Positions 17,957 through 27,568 of a stretch of DNA of 64,000 bases are shown here, piece by piece (the stretch's first letter is position 1; each line of letters begins with the position of its first letter). The notes beneath the pieces are model-generated. The model worked only from the letters and a program-made list of their open reading frames with translations. It made no database searches and was not told the DNA's origin. Position numbers and translations under genes: made by a program. The DNA is from Aeromonas schubertii. Lineage in GTDB: Bacteria > Pseudomonadota > Gammaproteobacteria > Enterobacterales > Aeromonadaceae. The stretch is taken from assembly GCF_000820105.1 (NCBI RefSeq), contig NZ_CDDB01000097.1, forward strand, positions 21,075 to 85,074, written 5' to 3'.

Positions 17957-19420
17957 TCAGTGTTCGTCACCCCGGTGGATCTTGAAGCGCATGGCGATCA
18001 GGGCAAACAGCAGGGGGCCCACCATGGTCCAGACTCCGGTGGAGATATCTCCCGCCAGGAAGGGTGAGACCAGGGTGAAGAGGTTGCCGAAGGCGACCAG
18101 CAGCAGGCTGACCAGGGTGGCCCCCAGCACCGAGGCCGGGCTGCGGAAGAAGATGAGATCCTTCTCCAGCTCCGGGTTCTGGCGATAGCGATACCAGGCG
18201 TAGATGAGGAACATGTAGGGGATGGTCATCCCCACATTGGTCATAGTGATGATGAGCTCATAGAGGGCGGCCGCCCCTTCCGGGTTGATCAGGGTAAAGA
18301 TCGACTTGACCGCGATAAAGGCACATACCACCAGGGCCTGTACTTTGAGTGCCTCGGTGCGCACCCCGTTCTCATTCTCGCGCTGGAAGCGCTCCGGCCA
18401 GAAGTAGCTCGGAGTGCCGGTGATAAATTGGCGCAGGGGCGCGTAGGAGAGGGCGATGAAGGCGCCCAGATAACTCAGAAACATCCCCAATCCGGCGAAG
18501 CGCATCAGCACCTGCCCCAGCCACTCACCGCCCAGGTGGCGGCCCAGCTCCAGCATGATGATGAAGAGTGCCGACAGGGACGTGATCCCCTCGTTCGGGA
18601 AGTCGCTCCAGCGCATGATGGCCCCGACCGCCAGGAAACCTATGACGTAGCAGAGCACGATGAAGGCGCCGGAGAGGAAGATGCCGCGCTTGAGGTCTCG
18701 CTCCGGATCCTCCAGCTCGTCGGCCACCCCGGCCATCGCTTCGACTCCACCATAGGCGAAGATGGCGAAGACCATGAAGCCGAGAAAGGGGATGAGATCG
18801 TTGAACGCCGCGTTGGGTGAGGTGGTGAGGGCTGCCTGCTGCAGGGGCTCTTGCAGGGTCATGCCGCTCAGGGCAAAGACCAGCACACCGCCCACCAGAA
18901 GCAAGATGTTGAGCGCCACCACCGAGAGACCTCCGATGGCGGCAACCTTGGCAAAACGGGCACTACCCAGGGTGATGAGTCGGCTGACTATCAGCACCAG
19001 CGCGATGGCCACGACCCCGAGCAGGAAGGGGCCCACATCCAGGGTGCCCAGGGTGAGGGGAATGACGGTCACATCGCGTCCAAACAGCATGAAGGAGAGG
19101 GGCACCCACATGGAGAGGGCCTTGCCAAACATCCAGATGATGTAAGAGGCAAACCACATGGTGAGCCCGATAAAGGCAAAGCGGGTGGAGACAGAGTGAC
19201 GCATCCAGGTGAAGATCCCCCCCTGCTCCCGGCGAAAGCCGGTGCCGAACTCGATCATCATCAGGATGAAGGGAATAAAGAAGAAGAGACCGCCGATAAC
19301 AAACATGGGGATGGCGGCGTAGCCCATCCGATAGAAGCCTATCCCGATATTGGTGACACCGAATACCGAGGTGAGGATCATCAGGATAAAGGCGCCCAGT
19401 TTCAGTTTCTTGCTAGCCAT
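17957..19420 (-). CDS. yjeM: APC-family inner membrane transporter, YjeM-like
   Basis: A 487-residue transporter with twelve or so hydrophobic helices across the whole length. It resembles E. coli YjeM throughout, for example in ILTSVFGVTNIGIGFYRMGY, GGIFTWMRHSV, FAIFAYGGVEA and ITGTPSYFWPE. The unwound first helix with GxG-like residues and the YGGVEA motif fit the amino acid-polyamine-cation fold. The substrate of YjeM is not established. It lies downstream of the AHL synthase gene on the same strand with a 296-base gap, so co-transcription is possible but not shown. Confidence 0.9.
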   Translation of the reverse strand: MASKKLKLGAFILMILTSVFGVTNIGIGFYRMGYAAIPMFVIGGLFFFIPFILMMIEFGTGFRREQGGIFTWMRHSVSTRFAFIGLTMWFASYIIWMFGKALSMWVPLSFMLFGRDVTVIPLTLGTLDVGPFLLGVVAIALVLIVSRLITLGSARFAKVAAIGGLSVVALNILLLVGGVLVFALSGMTLQEPLQQAALTTSPNAAFNDLIPFLGFMVFAIFAYGGVEAMAGVADELEDPERDLKRGIFLSGAFIVLCYVIGFLAVGAIMRWSDFPNEGITSLSALFIIMLELGRHLGGEWLGQVLMRFAGLGMFLSYLGAFIALSYAPLRQFITGTPSYFWPERFQRENENGVRTEALKVQALVVCAFIAVKSIFTLINPEGAAALYELIITMTNVGMTIPYMFLIYAWYRYRQNPELEKDLIFFRSPASVLGATLVSLLLVAFGNLFTLVSPFLAGDISTGVWTMVGPLLFALIAMRFKIHRGDEH

Positions 19421-19716
19421 GGGGCAACTCCCTGGAGTCAGGCCGGATAGAGGGTACGCCGGGCCGGCCAGAGGAGAATAACCTGAGGTTGGTCTCGTAA
19501 GGATCTTTGGTGGCCCGGGATGGGGCTCGATATTACCATCTGCGGGATGGTGTCGTTATCATGGTTGTTAATCGCTGATTGTTTGGTTGGTTATATTGCT
19601 TTTCGTGTGATACGTGGTTTTTTATTCTTTTGGTTTTCAAGGGGCAGCCCGGCTCATCGTGTTGAGGAAACCAGGCTGAAAGGAACGATGGGAGGTGACC
19701 TCATGGTGTGTGAATT
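19421..19716. other. Gap between the AHL synthase and yjeM-like genes
   Basis: About 296 bases without a credible gene. It should hold the yjeM promoter on the minus strand. A short dyad ACCATC-TGCGG-GATGGT lies near 19535-19551 and a T-rich stretch (plus strand) at 19598-19640. No terminator with a T run is clear for the upstream gene on the minus strand. Confidence 0.5.
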
Positions 19717-20382
19717 TCACGACGCCATGGAGAGATGGGATTGGCGAGGCTGAGGTGACTCGATAAGCGGGAGATGCATTCGGGGCTCATAGTTACCCTG
19801 CAGGGGGATGCCGACGGCGCGGGCGAAACGCTCATCCATGATAAAGCGAATGCCGACCCCGTTGACGGCGCCCAGATCGACCGGCTTGCCATCACCCATC
19901 CGCTCGACCGGTAACCCCATGCGGCGGAAGATCCGCTCTACCGGCAGGCTGACCACGGCCAGCATCTCGTCGATCCCCTGCTGGCGAGCAAACTCGTAAA
20001 CGCCGCGAAAGATCACCAGAGTGAGTTCGCTGACCCCGTTGTTGAGGCGCGGAGCGCGTTCTGCATCGATGGCCAGCCGCGTCAATTCCCAGACATTGGA
20101 CTGGCGTGGGGGCTGCTCACCGGCCAGGGCGGTGGGGAAGATCTCCGGCAACATATAGGGCCCCTCGGTCGGCAGCATACGGATGCAGCCACAGAGCCCC
20201 TGTTCGTCTTCAACCAGCACCCAGTGGGTATCGGGACCATCGTAGCGATCCTGCTCCAGACCCTGATGATGCTCGACATCCCAGCCGAGACGGTCGGAGA
20301 AGACACTCTTGCGGAACTGGTAGAGTTGCCGGATCAGGGACCGATTGGGGTGTTGCGATGTTTTACCTTTGTAAATGAACAT
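19717..20382 (-). CDS. ahyI: LuxI-family N-acyl-homoserine lactone synthase, AhyI-like
   Basis: A 221-residue LuxI homologue that makes an acyl-homoserine lactone from S-adenosylmethionine and acyl-ACP; the Aeromonas AhyI product is mainly C4-HSL. The family invariants are in place: R24, F28, W34, D45, D48, R68, F82, E99 and R102, within FSDRLGWDV, CGCIRML and WELTRLAID. The first 20 residues (MFIYKGKTSQHPNRS) diverge from A. hydrophila AhyI as I recall it, and about 14 extra residues sit at the C terminus. The start at 20382 has a GGAG ribosome binding site; longer upstream frames run into the divergent ahyR-like gene. Confidence 0.93.
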   Translation of the reverse strand: MFIYKGKTSQHPNRSLIRQLYQFRKSVFSDRLGWDVEHHQGLEQDRYDGPDTHWVLVEDEQGLCGCIRMLPTEGPYMLPEIFPTALAGEQPPRQSNVWELTRLAIDAERAPRLNNGVSELTLVIFRGVYEFARQQGIDEMLAVVSLPVERIFRRMGLPVERMGDGKPVDLGAVNGVGIRFIMDERFARAVGIPLQGNYEPRMHLPLIESPQPRQSHLSMAS

Positions 20383-20442
20383 GTTTTTGCTCCTGTATGA
20401 TGGCAAAATGCGAGGGATAGCTTGGAGGAGAGAGGAGGGCGC

Positions 20443-21222
20443 ATGCGCCAAGACGTTCAACTGGCATTCCTGGAACAGTTCACACAGGTGACCAGTGCCG
20501 ATGCGTTGTCTGCCCTGATAGGACGATTGGCCAGGGAGATCGGATTCGACTATTTCCGGTTTGCCGTCATCCTGCCCATGTCGATGCAGCGCCCCAAGGT
20601 GGTGCTCTTCAATCAGTGTCCCGAGAGCTGGATCAGGGCCTATACCGAGAACCATATGCTGGCCCGTGACCCCATCATCGAGTTGGCTCGCACCCAAAAC
20701 CTGCCCATTTTCTGGAACCGTCTCGACGAGCGGGCCAGTTTTCTGCAGCAGGGCAGCCTGGACGTGATGCGACTGGCGGCCGACTTCGGCCTGCGCAATG
20801 GCATCTCTTTCCCTTTGCATGGCGCCAACGGAGAGAACGGCATCCTCTCCTTTATCAGCAAGGAGTCGGCGTCGACGGACCTGCTGCTGGAGAGCGCACC
20901 GCTGCTGGCCTGGATGTCCAGCTACATCTTCGAGGCAGCCATCAGGGTGGTCTGTCTGGAGCAGGAGACGCAGGAGGCCCTGACTGAGCGGGAGACCCAG
21001 TGTCTGTTCTGGGCCAGCGAGGGCAAGACCTCGGCGGAGATCGCCTGCATCCTGGGCATTGCCGAGCGCACAGTGAACTTTCATCTCAACCAGGTCACTC
21101 GCAAGATGGGCACGATGAACCGTTATCAGGCCATCGCGAAGGGGGTCAACCGGGGCATAGTTCGCCCAAATCTGGAACAGGTAGTGATTACCAACTACTC
21201 GGTGCATGCCCGCTTGCAGTAG
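20443..21222 (+). CDS. ahyR: LuxR-family quorum-sensing regulator, AhyR-like
   Basis: A 259-residue autoinducer-dependent regulator. The N-terminal ligand-binding domain (residues 15-165) matches AhyR closely, as in PMSMQRPKVVLFNQCP, PIFWNRLDERA and FGLRNGISFPLHG. The C-terminal LuxR helix-turn-helix occupies about residues 180-240 (ALTERETQCLFWASEGKTSA, then RTVNFHLNQVTRKM). It binds the lactone made by the divergent synthase and controls target genes, in Aeromonas including exoenzymes and biofilm. Start ATG 20443 after GAGGAGG. Only 60 bases separate the two start codons, so their promoters must overlap. Confidence 0.94.
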   Translation: MRQDVQLAFLEQFTQVTSADALSALIGRLAREIGFDYFRFAVILPMSMQRPKVVLFNQCPESWIRAYTENHMLARDPIIELARTQNLPIFWNRLDERASFLQQGSLDVMRLAADFGLRNGISFPLHGANGENGILSFISKESASTDLLLESAPLLAWMSSYIFEAAIRVVCLEQETQEALTERETQCLFWASEGKTSAEIACILGIAERTVNFHLNQVTRKMGTMNRYQAIAKGVNRGIVRPNLEQVVITNYSVHARLQ

Positions 21223-21316
21223 CGGACAATCCGCGCCATTTTTGGTCAGTGAGTGTTGACCAACAATTGACAGATCCTGCTATTGACAATGGGTGAATTT
21301 CCGTTGGGGAGGGGTG

Positions 21317-21913
21317 ATGAGACGGATTGGGATGCTGCTGATGATCCTCTTGCTGGCAGGTTGTGCCGCCAAGGGGGAGACGCCGGCCCAGAAGCGCAGC
21401 TATGTGCAACAGATGCGCCAGGAGGCCCTGAGCGAGTTCTACCGAGAGAAGCCCGAACTGCGCCGTGAGGTGTCGGCCGCACAGGGTTATGCTCTTTTCT
21501 CGAGCTTTAACAATAACCTGCTTCTGGTGAGTGCCGGCAGTGGGTTTGGGGTAGTACGGGATAACCGAACCGGCAAGGACACCTATATGCGGATGGCCAT
21601 GGCCGGGGTGGGGCTTGGGTTCGGGATCAAGGACTTCAGGGCTCTGATCCTGTTTCAGGATCGCGTCGCCCTGCAACGCTTCCTCGAAAGTGGCTGGGAG
21701 GCAGGGGGGCAGGCCGATGTGGCCGCCCGCTCCGATGACAAGGGGGCCGCGATCATCTCCGAGGCGGCCAGCGCCGATCTGAAAGGGGTGAGGGTCTACC
21801 AGATGACCAAGCATGGCATCGCGCTCCAGGCCACCGCCCAGGGGTACAAGTATTGGCCCGACGACGAGCTTAACGGGCGAGCGCCTGCCTCGGTTCGTAG
21901 CGCGGGGCAGTAG
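21317..21913 (+). CDS. SYLF/YSC84-domain lipoprotein
   Basis: A 198-residue lipoprotein: the signal peptide ends in the lipobox LLAGC with the lipidated Cys at residue 16. The mature part matches the bacterial SYLF (YSC84-like, lipid-binding) family, with [21 protein letters not shown] and the glycine-rich [17 protein letters not shown]. Such proteins are thought to bind phospholipid at the outer membrane; the role is not established. Start ATG 21317 follows GGAGGGG. It ends 50 bases before the LexA box of uvrA and has no clear terminator of its own. Confidence 0.85.
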   Translation: MRRIGMLLMILLLAGCAAKGETPAQKRSYVQQMRQEALSEFYREKPELRREVSAAQGYALFSSFNNNLLLVSAGSGFGVVRDNRTGKDTYMRMAMAGVGLGFGIKDFRALILFQDRVALQRFLESGWEAGGQADVAARSDDKGAAIISEAASADLKGVRVYQMTKHGIALQATAQGYKYWPDDELNGRAPASVRSAGQ

Positions 21914-21963
21914 CCGGCATCTCCTCCGGGTGGAGGGATAGACCTCTCCTCCACCCGAAACAA

Positions 21964-21979
21964 CTGTCTATTCATCCAG
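21964..21979 (+). promoter_or_regulatory. LexA (SOS) box of uvrA
   Basis: CTGTCTATTCATCCAG fits the LexA consensus CTG-N10-CAG and differs at only two positions from the E. coli uvrA box as I recall it. It sits 55 bases before the uvrA start and just upstream of a TATGCT -10-like element, as expected for repression by LexA. Confidence 0.85.
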
Positions 21980-22033
21980 TATGCTCTGTGCGATACTTCA
22001 CCGTCTGATGTGTCGAAACCGAGCGTGCGCAAG

Positions 22034-24859
22034 ATGGAAAAGATCGTGGTCCGGGGTGCCCGCACCCACAACCTCAAGAACATCAACCTGACCCTGCCCC
22101 GCGACAAGCTGATCGTGGTCACCGGCCTCTCCGGCTCGGGCAAATCCTCCCTGGCATTCGATACCCTCTATGCGGAGGGGCAGCGCCGCTATGTAGAGTC
22201 GCTCTCCGCCTACGCCCGCCAGTTCCTCTCCCTGATGGAGAAGCCGGACGTGGACCACATCGAGGGGCTCTCACCGGCCATCTCCATCGAGCAGAAGTCC
22301 ACTTCCCACAACCCGCGCTCCACGGTCGGCACCATCACCGAAATTTACGACTACCTGCGTCTGCTGTTTGCCCGGGTCGGCGAGCCGCGCTGCCCGACCC
22401 ACGGCATCCCGCTCACCGCCCAGACCATCAGCCAGATGGTGGATCAGGTGCTGGCCCAGCCGGAAGGCGCCAAGCTGATGCTGCTGGCCCCCGTGGTGCG
22501 CAACCGCAAGGGGGAGCACGTCAAGCTGCTGGAGAACCTGGCGGCCCAGGGCTATATCCGTGCCCGTATCGACGGGGAGGTGTGCGATCTCTCGGATCCC
22601 CCGACCCTGGAGTTGCAGAAGAAGCACACCATCGAGGTGGTGGTGGATCGCTTCAAGGTGCGCGGCGATCTGCAGCAGCGTCTCGCCGAGTCGTTCGAGA
22701 CGGCGCTGACCCTCTCCGGCGGCATCGTGCTGGTGGCGCCCATGGACGGGGAGGCAGGGGAGACCCTGACCTTCTCGGCCAACTTCGCCTGCCCCGAGTG
22801 TGGCCACTCGGTCTCGGAGCTGGAGCCGCGCATCTTCTCCTTCAATAACCCGGCCGGCGCCTGCCCCACCTGTGACGGGCTCGGGGTGCAGCAGTACTTC
22901 GATCCGGACAAGGTGATCCACGATCCGGGCCAGAGCCTGGCCGGCGGCGCCATCCGCGGTTGGGACAAGCGCAGCTTCTACTACTTCCAGATGCTCAAAT
23001 CCCTGGCCGAGCACTACGACTTCGATCTGGAGGCGCCCTGGGAGGCGCTGCCCCCCAAGGTGCAGGAGGTGATCCTGCGCGGATCCGGGCGCGGCGACGT
23101 GGAGTTTCGTTACATGAACGACCGTGGCGATGTGGTGGTGCGCAAGCACCCGTTCGAGGGGATCCTGCACAACATGGAGCGCCGCTACCGGGAGACCGAG
23201 TCCAACTCGGTGCGCGAAGAGCTCTCCAAATACATCGCCAACAAGCCCTGCGCCAGCTGCGGCGGCAGCCGGCTGCGGGAAGAGGCGCGTCACGTCTTCA
23301 TCGAGAACCGCAACCTGCCGGCCATCGCCGAGGATTCTATCGGCGATGCCCTCACCTTCTTCGCCGGCCTGACCCTGACCGGCCAGCGCGCCCAGATTGC
23401 CGAGAAGATCCTCAAAGAGATCGTCGAGCGGCTCGGCTTCCTGGTGAACGTTGGCCTCAACTATTTGAGCCTGTCGCGCAGCGCCGAGACCCTCTCCGGC
23501 GGCGAGGCCCAGCGGATCCGGCTGGCCAGCCAGATCGGGGCCGGTCTGGTGGGGGTCATGTATGTGCTGGATGAGCCTTCCATCGGCCTGCACCAGCGCG
23601 ACAACGAGCGGTTGCTGGGGACGCTTACTCACTTGCGCGATCTCGGCAACACGGTGATCGTGGTGGAGCACGACGAGGACGCCATTCGCCTTGCTGACCA
23701 CGTGCTCGATATCGGACCGGGGGCCGGGGTGCACGGTGGCGAAATTGTTGCGCAGGGCACTCCCCAGCAGATTATCGACAACCCGGATTCGCTGACAGGC
23801 GACTATCTCTCCGGTCGCAAGCAGATCGCCATCCCGGCCGAGCGCACGCCGCTCACCGGCAAGTGGTTGAAACTCAAGGGGGCGAGCGGCAACAACCTGC
23901 GTAACGTCAACCTGGATCTGCCGATCGGGGTGATGACCTGCGTTACCGGCGTCTCCGGCTCCGGCAAGTCGACCCTGATCAACGACACCCTGTTTCGCAT
24001 CGCCCATCGGGAGCTCAACAAGGCGACCGAGTCGACCCCGGCCCCCTATCGCAGCGTTGAGGGGCTGGAGCATCTGGACAAGGTGGTGGACATCGACCAG
24101 AGCCCCATCGGCCGCACCCCGCGCTCCAACCCGGCGACTTACACCGGCCTGTTCACTCCGATCCGCGAGCTGCTCTCCGGCACCCAGGAGGCGCGCTCGC
24201 GCGGCTACCAGCCGGGCCGCTTCTCCTTCAACGTCAAGGGGGGCCGCTGCGAGGCGTGCCAGGGGGATGGGGTCATCAAGGTAGAGATGCACTTCCTGCC
24301 GGACGTCTACGTGCCGTGCGACGTCTGCAAGGGCAAGCGTTACAACCGCGAGACCCTGGAGGTGAAGTACAAGGGCAAGAACATCCACGAGATCCTCGAG
24401 ATGACGGTGGAGGATGCCCGCTCCTTCTTCGATCCGGTGCCGGCGGTGGCGCGCAAGCTGCAGACCCTGATGGATGTGGGCCTCTCCTACATCCGCCTCG
24501 GCCAGTCGGCCACCACCCTGTCGGGGGGCGAGGCGCAGCGGGTCAAGCTGGCGCGCGAGCTCTCCAAGCGTGACACCGGTCAGACCCTCTACATCCTGGA
24601 CGAGCCGACCACAGGGCTGCATTTCCACGACATCCAGCAACTGCTCAAGGTGCTGCACCAGCTGCGGGATCGCGGCAACACCATGGTCATCATCGAGCAC
24701 AACCTGGACGTCATCAAAACCGCCGACTGGATCGTCGATCTGGGGCCCGAAGGGGGCTCGGGGGGCGGCCGCATCCTGGTCACCGGCACGCCGGAGGCGA
24801 TCTGCGAGAACAAAGAGTCCCATACGGCGCGCTTTCTGGCGCCCATCCTGAGCCGATAG
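22034..24859 (+). CDS. uvrA: Excinuclease ABC subunit A
   Basis: A 941-residue UvrA, the ATP-dependent damage sensor of nucleotide excision repair; it dimerises and hands lesions to UvrB. Two ABC modules are seen: Walker A GLSGSGKS at residues 31-38 and GVSGSGKST near 639, each with an LSGGEAQR signature and a DEPS or DEPT Walker B. Zinc-finger Cys pairs include [21 protein letters not shown] and CDVCKGK. ATG 22034 matches the E. coli start and length (940); a GTG 24 bases upstream is possible. Regulated by the LexA box at 21964. Confidence 0.97.
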   Translation: MEKIVVRGARTHNLKNINLTLPRDKLIVVTGLSGSGKSSLAFDTLYAEGQRRYVESLSAYARQFLSLMEKPDVDHIEGLSPAISIEQKSTSHNPRSTVGTITEIYDYLRLLFARVGEPRCPTHGIPLTAQTISQMVDQVLAQPEGAKLMLLAPVVRNRKGEHVKLLENLAAQGYIRARIDGEVCDLSDPPTLELQKKHTIEVVVDRFKVRGDLQQRLAESFETALTLSGGIVLVAPMDGEAGETLTFSANFACPECGHSVSELEPRIFSFNNPAGACPTCDGLGVQQYFDPDKVIHDPGQSLAGGAIRGWDKRSFYYFQMLKSLAEHYDFDLEAPWEALPPKVQEVILRGSGRGDVEFRYMNDRGDVVVRKHPFEGILHNMERRYRETESNSVREELSKYIANKPCASCGGSRLREEARHVFIENRNLPAIAEDSIGDALTFFAGLTLTGQRAQIAEKILKEIVERLGFLVNVGLNYLSLSRSAETLSGGEAQRIRLASQIGAGLVGVMYVLDEPSIGLHQRDNERLLGTLTHLRDLGNTVIVVEHDEDAIRLADHVLDIGPGAGVHGGEIVAQGTPQQIIDNPDSLTGDYLSGRKQIAIPAERTPLTGKWLKLKGASGNNLRNVNLDLPIGVMTCVTGVSGSGKSTLINDTLFRIAHRELNKATESTPAPYRSVEGLEHLDKVVDIDQSPIGRTPRSNPATYTGLFTPIRELLSGTQEARSRGYQPGRFSFNVKGGRCEACQGDGVIKVEMHFLPDVYVPCDVCKGKRYNRETLEVKYKGKNIHEILEMTVEDARSFFDPVPAVARKLQTLMDVGLSYIRLGQSATTLSGGEAQRVKLARELSKRDTGQTLYILDEPTTGLHFHDIQQLLKVLHQLRDRGNTMVIIEHNLDVIKTADWIVDLGPEGGSGGGRILVTGTPEAICENKESHTARFLAPILSR

Positions 24860-24874
24860 GCGATCTGCATCAAA

Positions 24875-24902
24875 GAGGGGGCGTAAGCCCCCTCACTTTT
24901 TC
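24875..24902 (+). terminator. Rho-independent terminator of uvrA
   Basis: Eight-base stem GAGGGGGC/GCCCCCTC with loop GTAA, followed by ACTTTTT. Confidence 0.9.
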
Positions 24903-24978
24903 CCGTGCTCATGACACAATCCGCCCCTTGTCCTCCATCCTTCACCATAATTGAGACGAGTCATCAGGAACTGTTGTC

Positions 24979-26655
24979 ATGCATCGTTCGGATCGCACTA
25001 TCAACTATCAGGTCGCCTTCTCCATGGCATTGGTCTGGCTGGTCGCCATGGGGCTGCTGGTCGCCATGCTGGTGATGTTGCTGGTGCCCCAGATCCGTCA
25101 TGTGGAGCAGCGACAGATGCGCGAACATCTGGTGCGCGCCATCAGTCTGGTCCAGGCCGATCTCAAGCGGATGCGCGCTTTTGCCCGCGACTGGGGGGAG
25201 TGGGACGATGCCTATGACTTCATCGCCGGCAAAGGAACCCGCGCCTTTATCGATGCCAATCTGGTCTCCTCCACCCCGATGGATGATTTTGACCTTCACC
25301 TGCTCAGCTTCATGGATCTGCGGGGTAACGAGGTGTGGAGCCGCTCCCGCCTGCCCGATATCCAACAGAGTCATTTCATCAGTTACCCCCTCTTCATGGA
25401 GTACTTGAAGAAGGCGTTACTGGAGCGTGTTCAGGAACACGGCATCCAGGGGATGCAGGACTCCCAATGGGGCCCCCTGATGTTCGCCTTCCATCCGATC
25501 ACCGACTCGCAGCGGCAGCGTGGGGTCAGGGGTTATCTACTGGCGGCGCGCTGGATCGACGAGAGTTACCTGAGCGAGCTGTCCCATCGGGTGGCCATGC
25601 CCATCACGATGCGGGGTCTGCATGGAGAGGTGGATCTCACCCGTTTCCAGGCGTTGCAGCGAGGCTATCTCTACCGCATGGGGTACAGCGGCCTTGATAC
25701 CCAGTGGGGGGAGATAGTCATGCTCGACAGCACAGGTCACCCTGGCCTGTTGCTGCGACTGGAGTCCCAGCGTGAGCTGATGTTGGGGGGAGGGCGGGTG
25801 CTGCTGTTTACCCTGGCAGGGACTCTGCTCATCTGCCTGGTGTGTGGCCTGTTCGCCTTTTTCCGCTTGCAGGTCATGGTGTTGCAGCCTCTGGGGCTGT
25901 TGATCCAGGGGGTACAGCGCTACGAGCGGGATGGTGATTCGGCCACCCTGCCGCTCATAGAATCGAGTCGTGAGATGCGGATCCTGACCCGTCGCTTTCG
26001 CGAGATGGCAGCCCGTCTCAGTCTTCAGCACAAGGCCGCACAGGCTCACAGCCAGCGTATGGAGGAGGCCGCCAATCGTGATCCGCTGACCGGCTGCTTT
26101 AACCGTCGCTATCTGGATGCCTGGCTCGAGGTGCTGGAGCCCTCCGAGCTGCAGCTGGCGGTGCTGGCCATCGATCTCGATCACTTCAAACAGGTCAATG
26201 ACACCCATGGTCATGACACAGGCGATCGTGTACTGGTGCAGTTTGCGGAGCGCTTGCGTCGCCACCTGCGTCACGACGAATTACTGATTCGGGTTGGGGG
26301 TGAGGAGTTTTTAGTGGTGTCAGAGTGCTCAGACGCATCCCAGGCCAGTGCCCTGGCCGAGCGTCTGCGGCGGCTGGTGGCCCAGACCCCCTTTGGTGAG
26401 GAGCAGGCTCCCTTCCCGATGACGGCCTCTATCGGTTTCTCTCTCTTTCCTCTGGGGGAGGAGCGCCACGATCCTGGCTGGCGCCTGTGCCTCAAGTTGG
26501 CCGATATGGCCCTCTACAACGCCAAGGCGCGAGGTCGCAATACCTGGACCGGTCTGGTCTCCCGCCATGGAGGTGTGCTGCCCTCCCTGAACCCCGATGA
26601 TCTGTTGCGTCAGGGGGCTCTCAGCCTGATCGAGGCGCCTCTTAAAGAGAGATAG
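24979..26655 (+). CDS. Membrane-bound diguanylate cyclase with CHASE4-like sensor
   Basis: A 558-residue protein predicted to make cyclic di-GMP from GTP. A first membrane helix (about 14-38) and a second (about 274-296) enclose a periplasmic domain whose FARDWGEWDDAYDFI segment is typical of CHASE4 sensors. A HAMP-like linker precedes the GGDEF domain (about 370-530), whose active-site loop is RVGGEEF at residues 438-444, with DxDHFKxxND (AIDLDHFKQVNDTHGHDTGD) also present. The usual inhibitory RxxD upstream of the loop reads RHDE, so feedback inhibition may be weak. Start ATG 24979. Monocistronic, with no visible partner gene. Confidence 0.9.
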   Translation: MHRSDRTINYQVAFSMALVWLVAMGLLVAMLVMLLVPQIRHVEQRQMREHLVRAISLVQADLKRMRAFARDWGEWDDAYDFIAGKGTRAFIDANLVSSTPMDDFDLHLLSFMDLRGNEVWSRSRLPDIQQSHFISYPLFMEYLKKALLERVQEHGIQGMQDSQWGPLMFAFHPITDSQRQRGVRGYLLAARWIDESYLSELSHRVAMPITMRGLHGEVDLTRFQALQRGYLYRMGYSGLDTQWGEIVMLDSTGHPGLLLRLESQRELMLGGGRVLLFTLAGTLLICLVCGLFAFFRLQVMVLQPLGLLIQGVQRYERDGDSATLPLIESSREMRILTRRFREMAARLSLQHKAAQAHSQRMEEAANRDPLTGCFNRRYLDAWLEVLEPSELQLAVLAIDLDHFKQVNDTHGHDTGDRVLVQFAERLRRHLRHDELLIRVGGEEFLVVSECSDASQASALAERLRRLVAQTPFGEEQAPFPMTASIGFSLFPLGEERHDPGWRLCLKLADMALYNAKARGRNTWTGLVSRHGGVLPSLNPDDLLRQGALSLIEAPLKER

Positions 26656-26683
26656 GCGAGCCATCTTATGATGGCCGTAGCCA

Positions 26684-26718
26684 ACACCTTTCGCAGAGAA
26701 AAAGAGACTCAAAGGTGT
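26684..26718. repeat. Inverted repeat between the GGDEF and ompW genes
   Basis: ACACCTTT (26684-26691) and AAAGGTGT (26711-26718) form a perfect eight-base inverted repeat with 19 bases between. It could be an operator upstream of ompW or part of a weak terminator; there is no adjoining T run. Confidence 0.4.
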
Positions 26719-26749
26719 ATGGTACATATGGCTAAAATGTTGGTAACAA

Positions 26750-26763
26750 TTGAGCCAGGTCAA
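26750..26763 (+). promoter_or_regulatory. Candidate FNR-type site upstream of ompW
   Basis: TTGAG-CCAG-GTCAA matches eight of ten positions of the FNR palindrome TTGAT-N4-ATCAA and lies 77 bases before the ompW start. A -10-like TTAAAG at 26785-26790 would place the site near -41 of a start at about 26797. FNR control of ompW is known in E. coli. Confidence 0.4.
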
Positions 26764-26839
26764 TAACTGGTCGTTTACGATCCCTTAAAGTGGTCGCCGC
26801 TTACAGCACCAAACGAACACAATAAAAGGGATTATAACG

Positions 26840-27436
26840 ATGAAAAAGATGCTTCCTCTGCTGATCGCCGGCGCCCTTGCCTCCCCCTTCGCCATGGCCC
26901 ATCAGGCCGGTGATATCCTGGTCCGTGGTGGGCTGGCCTTTGTCTCTCCTCAGGAGAGCAGTACCCCCGTCGAGCTCGAGATCAACGACAACATGCAGCT
27001 GGGTCTCACCCTGGGCTATATGATCACCGACAACTGGGGCGTCGAGCTGCTGGCTGCCACCCCCTTCTCCCACTCGGTCAAGTTGGGCGATACCGAGGTG
27101 GCCAAGATCAAACACCTGCCGCCGACCCTGATGGCCCAGTATTACTTCGGTAACGCCCAGAGCAAGGTGCGCCCCTATGTGGGCGTCGGCGTCAACTACA
27201 CCACTTTCTTCAGTGAAGAGGGTCGTGGCCCGCTGCAAGGGACCGATGTGAGCGTGGACGATTCCTGGGGCATTGCCGGTCAGGTGGGTATCGATATGGC
27301 TATCACCGATCGCTGGTTCGTTAACGGTTCCGCCTGGATCATTGATATCGATACCGACGTTCATACCGCCATCGGCACCATCAAGACCAAGGTCGATCCC
27401 ATGGCCTTTATGGTTGGCGTCGGCTACCGCTTCTAA
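26840..27436 (+). CDS. ompW: Outer membrane protein OmpW
   Basis: A 198-residue outer membrane protein. A signal peptide (MKKMLPLLIAGALASPFAMA) is followed by an eight-stranded barrel of the OmpW family: HQAGDILVRGG at the mature start, GLTLGYMITDNWGVELLAATPF in the middle, and the C-terminal strand ending in a Phe (GVGYRF) required for barrel insertion. OmpW forms a narrow hydrophobic channel and is often induced by anaerobiosis or stress. ATG 26840 follows AAAGGGATT. Upstream lie a candidate FNR site and an inverted repeat; a clear terminator follows. Confidence 0.95.
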   Translation: MKKMLPLLIAGALASPFAMAHQAGDILVRGGLAFVSPQESSTPVELEINDNMQLGLTLGYMITDNWGVELLAATPFSHSVKLGDTEVAKIKHLPPTLMAQYYFGNAQSKVRPYVGVGVNYTTFFSEEGRGPLQGTDVSVDDSWGIAGQVGIDMAITDRWFVNGSAWIIDIDTDVHTAIGTIKTKVDPMAFMVGVGYRF

Positions 27437-27473
27437 GCACTTGTGAATGGGCCTTTGGCCCGGCACGCTCCTT

Positions 27474-27497
27474 GGCCCGACTGGTTCGGGCCTTTTT
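27474..27497 (+). terminator. Rho-independent terminator of ompW
   Basis: Stem GGCCCGA/TTCGGGCC with loop CTGG, followed by five T residues. Confidence 0.88.
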
Positions 27498-27568
27498 CTT
27501 TTCCGGTGACTTGAGTCGGCCCCGGCCGCGCTGTAGCCTGAGCGCGGTTTGATGACAAGGATGCAATC

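Noticed and set aside
20383-20442. A lux box between the AHL synthase and receptor genes
   Set aside because: No palindrome of the CTG-N10-CAG lux type is present in the 60 bases; only weak partial matches.
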